From contig BCJJ01000013.1 in NCBI GenBank assembly GCA_039545355.1, positions 1,039,980 to 1,103,979 on the forward strand: DNA of 64,000 nucleotides, in the 5' to 3' direction. Below, piece by piece: positions 21,862 to 31,492 of the stretch; position 1 is the stretch's first letter; each line of letters begins with the position of its first letter. Position numbers and translations under genes: made by a program. The stretch comes from Trichosporon coremiiforme (lineage: Eukaryota; Basidiomycota; Tremellomycetes; Trichosporonales; Trichosporonaceae). The notes below the pieces were generated by a model. That model was not told the origin of the DNA, ran no database searches, and was given only the letters and a program-made list of their open reading frames with translations.

Positions 21862-22857
21862 ATGCTGTCTCGCTCTACTGCTTTCAACCGCATCAACCAC
21901 ATCGCTCGCACCCTCACCACCACCACCCGCAACAACTCTACGATGTCTGCCCAAGTCACCCGCACCCCCACCAAGACCGTGTACGCCCAGGAGACTCCTG
22001 AGGGAGTCGGCGCCACCGTCCGCCGCTCGATCGGCACCTACGCGCTCCGCAACCTCTCCCCCTTCCTCATGCTCGACCACGCCACGATCCAGAAGGGTTC
22101 CGGATTCCCGGACCATCCCCACCGTGGCCAGTCCACTGTCACCTACTGCCTGAAGGGCAAGATGGGCCACGAGGACTTCACTGGTGCCGCCGGCGTCCTG
22201 GAGCCCGGAGACGTGCAGTGGATGACTGCGGGCCGCGGCATTGTGCACTCTGAGATGCCCGTCTTTGACGGAGACTACGACGAGGTCGTCGGCATGCAGC
22301 TCTGGGTCGACCTGCCGGCCGACAAAAAGATGATCGAGCCGTCGTACCAGGAGAAGAAGTCTGCGGACATTGACACGGCCAAGCCCACCGACGGCGTCAC
22401 GATCAAGGTCATCAGCGGCAAGTCGCACGGTGTCGAGGGCTTTGTCCGCCCCGTTGGCGGGTGCTGGTTCCTCGACGTCCGGCTCGAGAAGCCCGGCGCG
22501 ACCGTGTTCCAGGAGATCCCCGAGGGCTGGACCGGGTTCGCGTACATCATCTCTGGCTCGGCTCAGTTCGGCGAGGAGGCCAGCCCCACCGACAAGTTCA
22601 ACACCGTTGTCTTCTCTGCCGAGCCGGGACAGAACGGTATCCAGATCACCCGCCCCGAGGGAACCACCGAGGAGACCCGCCTCCTCGTCATCGCGGGCGA
22701 GCCCCTTGACCAGCCCTGCGTCCAGCACGGCCCCTTCGTCGTTACCTCTCAGCGCGAGGTGCTCCAGGCCATGGTCGACTACCAGACCGGCCGCAACGGA
22801 TTCGAGAACGCCCCCAGCTGGAAGTCCAAGCTCGGCGCGCCCCTCCGTGGAGACTAA
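21862..22857 (+). CDS. Pirin-family cupin protein
   Basis: One uninterrupted exon encodes 331 residues. The pirin core is plain: FLMLDHATIQKGSGFPDHPHRGQSTVTYCLKG carries the metal-binding histidines in DHPHRG, and the next cupin motif follows in GRGIVHSEMP (His and Glu ligands). The second cupin domain covers roughly residues 190-300. Pirins bind iron(II); some are quercetin dioxygenases and others nuclear cofactors, so the reaction here is open. The first 27 residues are rich in Arg, Ser and Thr without acidic residues, like a mitochondrial presequence. A second in-frame ATG (MSAQVTRTPTKTV) at residue 28 would give the usual pirin start. Dual start and dual location are therefore possible. 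The gene has no intron, unlike most genes here. Confidence 0.92.
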   Translation: MLSRSTAFNRINHIARTLTTTTRNNSTMSAQVTRTPTKTVYAQETPEGVGATVRRSIGTYALRNLSPFLMLDHATIQKGSGFPDHPHRGQSTVTYCLKGKMGHEDFTGAAGVLEPGDVQWMTAGRGIVHSEMPVFDGDYDEVVGMQLWVDLPADKKMIEPSYQEKKSADIDTAKPTDGVTIKVISGKSHGVEGFVRPVGGCWFLDVRLEKPGATVFQEIPEGWTGFAYIISGSAQFGEEASPTDKFNTVVFSAEPGQNGIQITRPEGTTEETRLLVIAGEPLDQPCVQHGPFVVTSQREVLQAMVDYQTGRNGFENAPSWKSKLGAPLRGD

Positions 22858-23389
22858 GTCTGCCTTTTAGAATAATGACCCCTTAGACGTACTCTTTCTG
22901 TCTCTGTATGTACATTAGAAAACCCAAACAAATGCATCTATAAGAAAGTTACACTCTCCTGCTGCACGCTCCCTTCCCCGCATCGCATGAAACGGTTGCC
23001 GTCCGCACAGACAAACAGATACGCACTGACTCACCCCCACAGTCTGCATCGCACAGACAGACCAACCTCCACCAGGTCGAGAAGATGTGCCACGTGGCGC
23101 CAATGACGCGCGCTGATTTTGCCACCGCTGTCCGCTAACCCGCACCAAAGCACCAGGTTCATGAATTTCAGAAGCTTAGCTGTTCTCCAGCCAACTAACC
23201 TCCCAGCTCACAGCATACCCTTCATCCATCCTTTGCCGTGTGTCGTTCGTCGTGAGAGTTGCCACTTGCCTCTACTCCCACTCTCCTTCATCTTTCGACA
23301 CGACCGCCTCGCATTAGATCAATCAGGAGGCAAGGAGAGCACGACATAGGCATCATCGCTGGTGCCGATCGACGACAATAGGAAACAGG
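22858..23389. other. Intergenic between pirin and the membrane FG protein
   Basis: No gene is seen. An AC- and CT-rich stretch around 23115-23290 precedes the next start codon. Confidence 0.35.
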
Positions 23390-26009
23390 ATGCTCGGCCT
23401 CATCGGACTCGCCTTCTCGGCGCTCGCCGCTGTCGTCAAGTTCGCCTGGGCTCATCCCATCATCTTCCTTGGCATCTTGAGTGGATTGTGGGTCGGGTAC
23501 AAGTACGCGCTGCGGCGGTACAACCAGCGCCGCGCGATCCAGAAGTATAGACTGTGAGTGTCCGTCAGCTTTACCGCGTACCAGTCCTTTCCTACCTCTG
23601 TGATCATCGATCTGCGGAAGGAAGCTCCCTTTAATGAACTCGAGCTGACAAAACAGGGAACAGCGCCGCCGCGCCGGCATCCCCGACAGCGACAAGCGGC
23701 CGTGGATCATCGCCCGTCCCGCTGCTGAGCTGAAGCGGCGCGAGGAGATCCTCGCGAAGCAGAAGCAGGAGCGCGAGGAGAGGGAACGGAAAGAGCAGGC
23801 TGATCGGGAGCGCGAGATCCACGAGTGGGGCTCGCGCGCGGTCCATGAGCTCAGGCGCATGAGCCGGTCCGACCTCGACCAGCTCGCGAACCAGTACCAG
23901 TCCCCGTCCGGTTCGCGGAGACGGAAACCCTTCGACCCGCCCGAGGTGGATGAGGAGCCGTGAGTTGCTTTGACGTTTTTGACTAACTCGCAGGCCGATG
24001 CAGAAGTACCCCCTCTCGTTCCGGGCCCCGTCCCGGCCGGCAAGTAACTCGCGTAAGAGTTCGCGCAACCCCTCTCGCGCGGGCTCGCGCAACGTGTCCG
24101 CCAAGCTGGCGCAGAAGAAACGCGGGCGCGGCGATACCTCGGACGACTCGGATGACGAGGCCCCCGTCCAGCGCCGCCGGAAGGGGAAGGAGGCGATGCT
24201 GGAAGAAGAGGACGAGGAAGAGGACGAGGAGATGGACTACATCCACGAACTGGAGGACATGGACGTGGACGTGATCAAGCATGGTCTTTCCGAGAAGCGC
24301 GCGGCGGCCAAGCGTTCAGCGGCCGACAGCGCCGAGCCGCGCAAGCGCCGGCGCAAGATCTTCGACCTGAGCGATTCCGAGTTCCACACCGACGAGGAGG
24401 AGGGGGAGGAGAAGATGGAAGAGGACGAAGTGTCTGTCAAGGAGGAGCGGATCACGCCCGAGCCTGCATCTGCGTCTGGATCAGCGGAGGAGAGTAAGAC
24501 GGGAACGCCGGTGCAGCAACTCCCCGTGGTCGACTCTAAACTGCACCGCGTAGACGGACCCGAGGGACTGCCCATCTACGGCTCCGTTCCCGGTACACTG
24601 CGCGGCAAGGTATCCACGGACGCGTCGGGCGTGAAGTGGTTCGAAGCGAACAGTGGAGAGCTCTACCGCGCCGAAGACCTCCGCATCTCAGCACGGAAGT
24701 ACAACATGCCCCTCGACAGTGCGCACCCCGACACACTGGAAGAGAGCGGGGAACTCATCCGCGTCTGGGTCCAGGAAGACGAGTACGACGCCTTGAAAGC
24801 GGCCGGACGGCTGGGATGGCAGCCCGACTCGCCCAGCCAGCCGCGCACCGCCGCCGCCTCGCCTGCGTCTGTGGCCCCCGCGCCCAAACCGAGGCACTAT
24901 GGACGTATCGGCATGAGTCGCAAGGTCTCCGTCCCGCCTCAGCTCGACAAGGGCAAGGGCCTGTACGCCGGCGCGAACCTGGGCTCTCCCGCCAGGAAGA
25001 ACCGAAGCACCTCGTCCGCGATCCGGTTCCAGCCCCGCCAGCTTTCCGAAGCTGGCCGAACGAAGAGGCACGACGAACTCATCGCCAAACTGAACCGAAG
25101 CGTCTCCGCCGCCGTGCCCAAGACGCCCCTGTCGCCTGTCGCTGGCATGGGCCTCGCACAGAGCGCGAGCAAGGTCGAGGCGTCGAGTCCGCTTGCGAAG
25201 AGCAGTATCTCGGCCGCTGGGGATAAGCCCGCGTTCTCGTTCGGCAGTGCTTCCACTTCGACGACGGAGAAGAAGGAGGAGCCGGCCAAGCCGGCCGCGG
25301 GTGGGTTCAGCTTTGGCGCGCCTAAGAAGGATGAGGAGAAGAAGGACGACGCTCCTAAGCCTGCCGCTGGTGGATTCTCCTTCGGCGCGCCTAAGAAGGA
25401 CGAGGAGAAGAAGGAGGAGCCGAAGGCTGCTGCTGGTGGATTCTCCTTCGGCGCGCCTAAGAAGGACGAGGAGAAGAAGAACGAGGCGCCTAAGCCAGCT
25501 GCCTCTGGATTCTCCTTCGGCGCTCCCGCCAAGAAGGACGACAAGCCCGCCGACAAGCCTGCTTCGTTCTCCTTTGGCTCCTCGACGCCGACACCCAAGA
25601 CCGACGAAGCGCCCAAGCCGGCCGCTGGCGGATTCTCGTTCGGAGCCCCCGCAAAGGCAGAGGAGAAGAAGGACGAAGCTCCCAAGCCTGCTTCCAGCTT
25701 TTCGTTCGGCTCGACTGCCGCCGCTGCCGATAAGCCCGCCGACCAGCCGGCGTCTTCGTTCTCCTTTGGCTCTTCAACGCCCACCCCCAAGGCCGATGAG
25801 CCTAAGCCCGTCGGAGGATTCAGCTTCGGCGCTCCTGCTGAGAAGAAGGAGGAGCCTAAGCCCGCCGGAGGGTTCTCGTTCGGCGCTCCCGCTGAGAAGA
25901 AGGACGAGGTGCCCAAGCCTGCCTCCTCGTTCTCATTCGGATCCACCACCGCTGCTCCTGCAGCTGACAAGCCCGCAACCTCGAGTTTCGGTGGTTTCGG
26001 CGCCGCTCC

Positions 26010-26041
<32 letters not shown>

Positions 26042-26991
26042 AGAAGAAGGATGACAAGCCCGCCTCGTCGTTCTCCTTTGGCTCTACCGCCGCCAAGCCC
26101 GCCTCGTCTGGTTTCGGCAGCTTCGGTGCCGCTGCGGATAAGAAGGATGAGGCTCCCAAGTCAACCTCTGACTTCTCGTTTGGCTCGACTTCTGCCCCCG
26201 CTGCCGACAAGCCGGCATCGAGCTTCGGCGGCTTCGGCTCGACGACGGCGGCTGCTGAGAAGAAGGGCGAGGCGCCCAAGCCCGCGTCTTCGTTCTCGTT
26301 CGGCTCTGCCCCTGCTGCCGAAAAGCCTGCCAGCTTTGGGAGCTTCGGCGCGACCTCCGCCAAGCCTTCCGGCTTTGGAGGGTTCGGATCCACCCCCGCC
26401 CCCGCTGACAAGCCGGCCGATAAGCCCTCCTCTTCGTTCTCGTTCGGCTCCTCGGCTCCCGCGGCGGCTGCCGACAAGCCCGCCTCGACCTTCGCCTTCG
26501 GATCAGGGGACAAGCCCTCCTTCGCCTCGGCCGTGAAGAGTGATACTTCCAAGCCTGCCTCGACTTTCTCCTTCGGATCGACTGGAGGGGAGAAGACGGA
26601 CACGCCCGCCTTCGGTTCTGGCTTCGGCCCCACGGCCAACGGAGGAGGTAGCTTCGCTTTCGGCTCGAATCCCGCTTCGGGCGCCACTACACCTGCAGCT
26701 CAGCCCTCCTCCGGCTCCAGCTTCAGTTTCGGCGCCCCAAGCGCCGCTCCCGCCGGAGACAAGCCCGCCTCTACATTCAGTTTCGGCGCCCCCTCCGGAG
26801 CTGGCAGCAACCCCGCCCCGGCTGCTGGTGGCTTCTCATTCGGCTCAGCCCCGGCGGCTGGAACCGGCGGAGGATTCTCCTTTGGCGCCGCTCCGTCGAG
26901 CGATAACAACGCTGCCGGCGGGTTCAGCTTCGGTGCCCCCGCCCCCGGCAACACTGGGGACAGGCCGATCCGCAGCCTGCGTAGGAAGTAG
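23390..26991 (+). CDS. FSFG-repeat nucleoporin with N-terminal membrane hairpin
   Basis: Three exons (23390-23553, 23657-23959, 23994-26991) give 1154 residues. The N-terminus has two adjacent apolar segments (about residues 2-20 and 22-40), then a basic patch (RRYNQRRAIQKYRLEQRRR), a charged coiled coil (about 77-115) and NLS-like clusters (EPRKRRRK) between acidic runs. The C-terminal half (from about 610) is an FG domain with about 22 FSFG and 2 FAFG units separated by Lys/Glu/Pro/Ala spacers, plus some GFGSFG units. The protein ends in basic RPIRSLRRK. FSFG repeats line the nuclear pore and bind karyopherins. Membrane segments and FSFG repeats in one chain recall metazoan POM121; yeast FG nucleoporins lack such segments. 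The small first two exons are joined by good splice sites and an intact frame, but a cDNA would be needed to prove they belong to this gene. A Nup1- or Nup60-like protein with a membrane-binding N-terminus is the alternative. Confidence 0.85.
25300..25500 (+). repeat. Coding tandem repeat, FSFGAPKKDEEKK units
   Basis: Three near-identical copies of about 66 bp encode GGFSFGAPKKDEEKK plus a short variable spacer, and more diverged copies follow. Nucleotide identity is high in the third positions, pointing to recent expansion. Further on, 26008-26040 is a GCT microsatellite coding for polyalanine. Confidence 0.7.
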
Positions 26992-27561
26992 GACTGCGGC
27001 TTTCGTTTCATCGCTTCCTGAGTAGAGACACTGAGGAGAAGGGATAGAGTAGAAGAATGTCAAGTAGACTTTCACACTGTATGTACGCATTATGCTTGAA
27101 CCGCCGCGCTGCCCCCTTTGCTGCGTGGGCGGCGCGGGGCTGCCGGGGTGTTTACACTCTCAGCGACACAAACGCGGGGGTGGCACCATGGCGGAGAGAA
27201 AGCGCTTGGCGCACCCAACAAAGGAAGCAACACCAAGGTCCGGCGCATGCGAGGATGTGCGACGGGAGTATAAGATTGCTTACATTCTAGTGATATAACA
27301 GGCCGGCTCTCGTCGCTCGAGCGCGCAGCGCGAGTGAGATGGAGAGAACGGCGGGGATGCTAATATAAGAGCTATAATGAGGGGCGATTGGTGGGATACT
27401 GATGAAGACTAATGGAGTCTGAGATACCAGAACATAGTACCAAATGAGACATGGAAAGGAGCCCCCGGACCTAACAGGAAGAGGTGCTAGCGAGAGCTCT
27501 CACCGGCCAGAAAGCTGTGAGCTTCGAGTCTCGCTTCGCTCGGCACTCAGCTTCTCGCTGC
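26992..27561. other. Intergenic, two converging genes
   Basis: The nucleoporin gene (plus) and the Ser/Pro-rich gene (minus) run towards each other here. No gene is supported; the region should hold both 3' untranslated ends. Confidence 0.35.
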
Positions 27562-29025
27562 TCAGCTCTCCGCCGAACTCTGTCTCGAGCCCCGCTTAGC
27601 CCCCCAGGCCCACTGACTCGCCTCGGCTGAAACTCGGCGCTGTCTCAGTTTCCGCTGCGGAGGCGGAGTCTTCTGCAGAGTCCTGTGAGTCTTCTGCGGT
27701 TTCTTCTCCGGAAGACCATCCTGAGAACTCCTCTGGGGACTTCTCTGGGGATTCTTCTGGGGATTCTTCTGGGGACTTCGTTGCGGACTCAGCGGGGACG
27801 AAGCCTGCCTCGGCGTCTTTGGTGGGAAGAGCGAACTGAACGAGAACCGGGGCGAAGAGGGTGTCGGGGCGGTTATGCTTATACTGGGCACTTCGGGGAA
27901 GGCTGTCCCCGAATGATGCGGTGTTCGCGGAGACGTAGGTGTGCGAGGCTGGGCGCCGTGCGATTGTGTCCGCATATGTCCATGCCCCTGTTGCCCCTGG
28001 CCCCGGGACGAGACAGTGTTGTGCAGCGACGCAGAGAGCGAGGAGCAGCTCGCACTTGCTGCCGCGCAGTCATAGATACTGGGTGTGTTCGACTTGACGA
28101 GCACCAAGGCTGAGAACTGCGTGTTCGCGCTATTGTACACTGGGCGCTTGCCCTGTGTAGCGAGCTTGAGAAGGGGTGGGGGCTTCATGTCTGCGGAGGG
28201 GCTGTCGAGGGATAACCGGGCAAGATCGGCTAGGTCGTGGTACTGGATCGAGTGGAGCGTGACTGGGCGCTGCTTCACTGTCTTCACGCTCTTCTGGGTT
28301 GGTGTGGTCTGGGAGTCTTCAGACGCAGACTTTTTCGGCGTCTGGGGCTGGCTCTGGTGTTGAGTAGTAAAGGAGGTGGTGATGGGAGAAGCTGGGGGTG
28401 TGGGTTCGCCAATCGGGAACGCGACGGGCGTGACTTGTGCCGGGAGAACGAACGTGGTCTCGGTCGGTGTGACGAGAATGCTGGACGGCGGGGAGACGCT
28501 CCTCGCTCGTTGCTGGGATCGGGGATGGGGACGGTCGAGGACTGAGGTGAATGCTGGTGAAGGGGTGGGCGACGTCGACTTTGGCCGCGGCGAGGGCGCT
28601 CGGGGAGGAGGCAAGGAGTGGGGCTGGGCGGGTGAGAGTGTCCGCGGAGGCGAGATGGATACGGACGTAGACCGTGCGCGCTGAGAAGGCGACTGGGGCG
28701 GGTATGACGGTCGCGCTTTGCGTGGGCCGGCGGACCGGCGCGGTGTCGTCTGTGCTTGCGGAGGCGGGGTCGCGACCCTCGCCATCTCCTCTTCCTTGCT
28801 TCCTTCCAGCTCTGCAAACTCGACCGACTTCTTCGGCGTGCTCTGAGCACTCCTCAGCTGCGATTTCCTAGGCGTCACAGGAGCCGACTTGGCCCCAGAG
28901 GGCGGCGGCGGCGCACGCCGGTGTGTGGCGAGGTCGTCAGTCCATAGCCCAGAGGAGGGGCGGGAGGCCAGCCGCCTTCTCGCTGCCGAGGGCTGCTCGG
29001 GGGCTCGCAAGTGTCCGAGCTGCAT
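27562..29025 (-). CDS. Ser/Pro-rich intrinsically disordered protein
   Basis: A single open frame of 487 residues is rich in Ser, Pro, Thr and basic residues, with many SP and TP dipeptides (VTPRK, STPKK, QTPKK), the target of proline-directed kinases such as CDKs. The only ordered-looking stretch is around HSIQYHDLADLARLSLDSPS and NSANTQFSALVLVKSNTPSIYD. Near the C-terminus a 12-bp unit gives SPQKNPQKNPQRSPQRS. No enzyme domain is recognised. The ATG at 29025 is uncertain: on the minus strand a textbook acceptor (actaat then gcacag) ends five bases before it, so an upstream exon probably exists; see the entry at 29055-29699. The amino-acid usage supports a real gene. Function unknown, perhaps cell-cycle or cytoskeletal regulation. 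Confidence 0.65.
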   Translation of the reverse strand: MQLGHLRAPEQPSAARRRLASRPSSGLWTDDLATHRRAPPPPSGAKSAPVTPRKSQLRSAQSTPKKSVEFAELEGSKEEEMARVATPPPQAQTTPRRSAGPRKARPSYPPQSPSQRARSTSVSISPPRTLSPAQPHSLPPPRAPSPRPKSTSPTPSPAFTSVLDRPHPRSQQRARSVSPPSSILVTPTETTFVLPAQVTPVAFPIGEPTPPASPITTSFTTQHQSQPQTPKKSASEDSQTTPTQKSVKTVKQRPVTLHSIQYHDLADLARLSLDSPSADMKPPPLLKLATQGKRPVYNSANTQFSALVLVKSNTPSIYDCAAASASCSSLSASLHNTVSSRGQGQQGHGHMRTQSHGAQPRTPTSPRTPHHSGTAFPEVPSISITAPTPSSPRFSFSSLFPPKTPRQASSPLSPQRSPQKNPQKNPQRSPQRSSQDGLPEKKPQKTHRTLQKTPPPQRKLRQRRVSAEASQWAWGAKRGSRQSSAES

Positions 29026-29054
29026 TTCGTCTGTGCATTAGTTTTATTTGTCAC

Positions 29055-29699
29055 TCAGACCATTCCCCTCCCTCGTCGACACCTTCGATCTGACATGAGC
29101 ACCCCCGTACTCCATTCCGTGTGTGCAGAGCCCGGGCTCCGATCACCCGATGCTCGAGCGGAGATGAAGGAACGAGGGGCGAGAACGGGGGATGCGGCAC
29201 CGAGAGTGCGGATCGAGAGGAGGAGGTCGCTGCAGCCAGCGCTGCCGCCGCACATACCAATGGGGTCCTGTATTCCAAGCACTTCAGCGCCAAGGAGACA
29301 ATCGCGCGCGAGGTCTTCGTCGTGGTCGTTGTAAAACTCAAACGCCGTCGAACGCAGCGCAGAGTGGATCGTGTTAAGACCCGGTCCCTGCATCTTGTAT
29401 CCTCCAGCTTCGGGTCCAAGGTGTGATGTCCAGCTGTCCTCCAGCTTCGGGTCCAGGTCCAGTCTGGGAATCGTACGTCGAGCTTGTGATACAGCTTCCG
29501 TAAATCGAAGTGTCACAAGCGTCGCACTCCGGATTGATCTGCCGTGCCGGGGTGGGCTCCTGCTCGCTGCTCGCAGGGCTCGCAAGGCTCGCGGTTCTCG
29601 CGGTTCTCGGCCCGAAGCAAGTCTACGGCTTGCGCACGGTTTCACGGCTGCACGGCTACGGCTGGGCGCCTGGACGTGCGTTGAGAGCGGTGTGCGCAA
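29055..29699 (-). CDS. Possible upstream exon(s) of the Ser/Pro-rich gene
   Basis: On the same strand, just upstream of the Ser/Pro-rich gene, an open frame contains a stretch that reads like folded protein: STAFEFYNDHDEDLARDC then LLGAEVLGIQDPIGM. The acceptor just before the ATG at 29025 could join such an exon to the gene through a short intron (donor candidates gtgctcatg or gtgtcg). The beginning of the frame (Arg/Ala-rich) is probably not coding. A 19-bp direct repeat lies inside it, at 29400-29418 and 29437-29455. The exact exon limits cannot be set from sequence alone. It could also be a chance open frame. Confidence 0.3.
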   Translation of the reverse strand: MRTPLSTHVQAPSRSRAAVKPCASRRLASGREPREPRALRALRAASRSPPRHGRSIRSATLVTLRFTEAVSQARRTIPRLDLDPKLEDSWTSHLGPEAGGYKMQGPGLNTIHSALRSTAFEFYNDHDEDLARDCLLGAEVLGIQDPIGMCGGSAGCSDLLLSIRTLGAASPVLAPRSFISARASGDRSPGSAHTEWSTGVLMSDRRCRRGRGMV

Positions 29700-30647
29700 T
29701 CACACCAGGCTGTTGTCGCAGGCACAGCAGGGACAAGGTGTGACGGTGGTTCGGTGAACGGTTTGTCGGTTTGTCGGTTCGTTGCACTGGAGTGACAAAG
29801 GCACACAAGCAAGAGTGACAGGCATAACATAACCATAACTTTGTGCAAGCATCCAGAGGAAATTCGGCCAGGAGGTCTGTCATTTTCGCCCGTGGCGTTT
29901 GTTTACCTTTTCCATTTACCGGTCGGTGCGGGGTCTTGACCACTTGCGGCCTTGGGGCCACCAGACTGGGATGGCTGGTTGTTTTTGGGCTGGCAAAACT
30001 GCCTGCTTTGGGCTATTGCATCTGGCCTTGTATTCTTACTCGCTGCGCAGCATTTCAGTATCCCCGTACCCAAGCATGCATTTGCACTCCACAGCCAACC
30101 TTGCATGCAGTGGGACATGAGAGCGTGAGAGCGCCGGTCAAGGCCCCGCTTGATCTTATCTATCTCGTCATCTCAGGCATGTGATATGTGCGGAATACGC
30201 CTCGCCAGCCCAGATGATCGCCTGTCTCACGAGCAATGTACGCATCCTGGTCCCATTCCTGATCTCATGATCTCGTCCAGCAAACTTTGTTTACGGATTC
30301 CCGGATGACCACTGCAGAGGAGCCAGACGGCACCAGGGCGGCGTATGACGCGACTGCTTTTTGAGTTTTGCGCCTGAGCGACCTGAAAGTGTAAACAAAA
30401 ACGAACACGCTTATTTGGTCCCGCTCAATTGTCCGGGATCTGACACTCTTCGTAGCCCACCGCTTTTGAGAGCGTCTCTTTCAAGCCATATCTGAGCGAA
30501 CATGTTGAAGTGTGCTTTCGCCGCACCCCCGCGACGATCAATACAAATCCCCCGGTCCAGGTACCGGGTATAGCAGCGACGACATCGTTCTCTGCAAGTT
30601 AGCGGACGAGCGACCGATAACGCTGCACAACGAAACGCGGGTAATAC
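29700..30647. other. Intergenic
   Basis: No gene is supported. The base composition is less GC-rich than that of the flanking genes, and no motif or splice pattern is seen. Confidence 0.35.
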
Positions 30648-31492
30648 TCACACTTCCATCGCGTTTGCAAAAACAGCGACACCGAAGTCGACCATGTCGA
30701 AGCCCTCCGTACTCTGCCGGCTGATTGCTGCCTGCCAGCGTTCGCTAGCGGCACGCTTCGCCCAGGTGGCTTTGCGTACAACGTCACGGTCGGGAACGGG
30801 CGGGTAGGGGAACTGAAATCCGTCCCATTGGCAGGTGGGAAAGGCGTAGATGCACTCGGAATAGGTGAGAGGGGTTTGCGCTGAGGTTGAGGGCTGGGAT
30901 GCGTCCTGGACATGGTGGAAAGAATGATGCAGAGATCTTGCACGAGCCACGGTGGGAGGAAGAAGGGATGATGAGGTCGTACTTTGGCCAACCTTCCCAC
31001 TGATAAACGAGCATGCCATCCTGGGTAACCTAGGCAGAACTCCTTAGCGTAGAGATAGCTTGGGAAGCCAATCATCCATCAACACAAGTCCGCTCACAGC
31101 TTTACTTCTCAAACCACTGCCGCCATTCGCATCCGTTGACTTCAGCGGTAACCCCACATGGACGATTCTGCCCAGCGGCTCGACCCAGTACCGTCCGATG
31201 TTGAAGACACCTTGCCGCGCCGGTTCGCCGTCACAAACTCCCAGGTGCAGCACGGTGCCATGCTCAAGGACGACATCGGGCCTCGCCGCTGATCTGGCTC
31301 GACTGGGCCGACCGAGAGGTCCTTCCGCCGGCTTCCGCCGGAGGAGAAGATGAAGGTGCCCACGACAGGCCGCGTCTCCTGGCCAGCGCGCGCTCTATGA
31401 TGAGGGGGAAACGGAGGATCAGCTGGTATCGACGCCGAAGAGGTGAACGATAAGGTTGGCACTCTTCGAACGCCATGCTCCGAGGCAAGCAT
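30648..31492 (-). pseudogene. Hypothetical gene, fragmented
   Basis: Several protein-like pieces lie in different minus-strand frames. In order they are CDGEPARQGVFNIGRYWVEP and GRIVHVGLPLKSTDANGG (31044-31253); then DGMLVYQWEGWPKYDLIIP (about 30960-31020); then ECIYAFPTCQWDGFQFPYPP followed by RKATWAKRAASERWQAAI, ending FANAMEV (30648-30870). One intron (donor gtgagcgg at about 31098, acceptor ctgcctag) can join the first two, but no splice pair found joins the rest without a stop. The gene is either decayed or has borders not seen here. No domain is recognised. Confidence 0.35.

Noticed and set aside
24939..26687. A 582-codon open frame on the minus strand across the FG-repeat domain
   Set aside because: It mirrors the sense repeats: the regular codon pattern of FSFG/Pro/Ala/Lys units leaves the antisense frame without stops. 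No start context or splice logic supports it.
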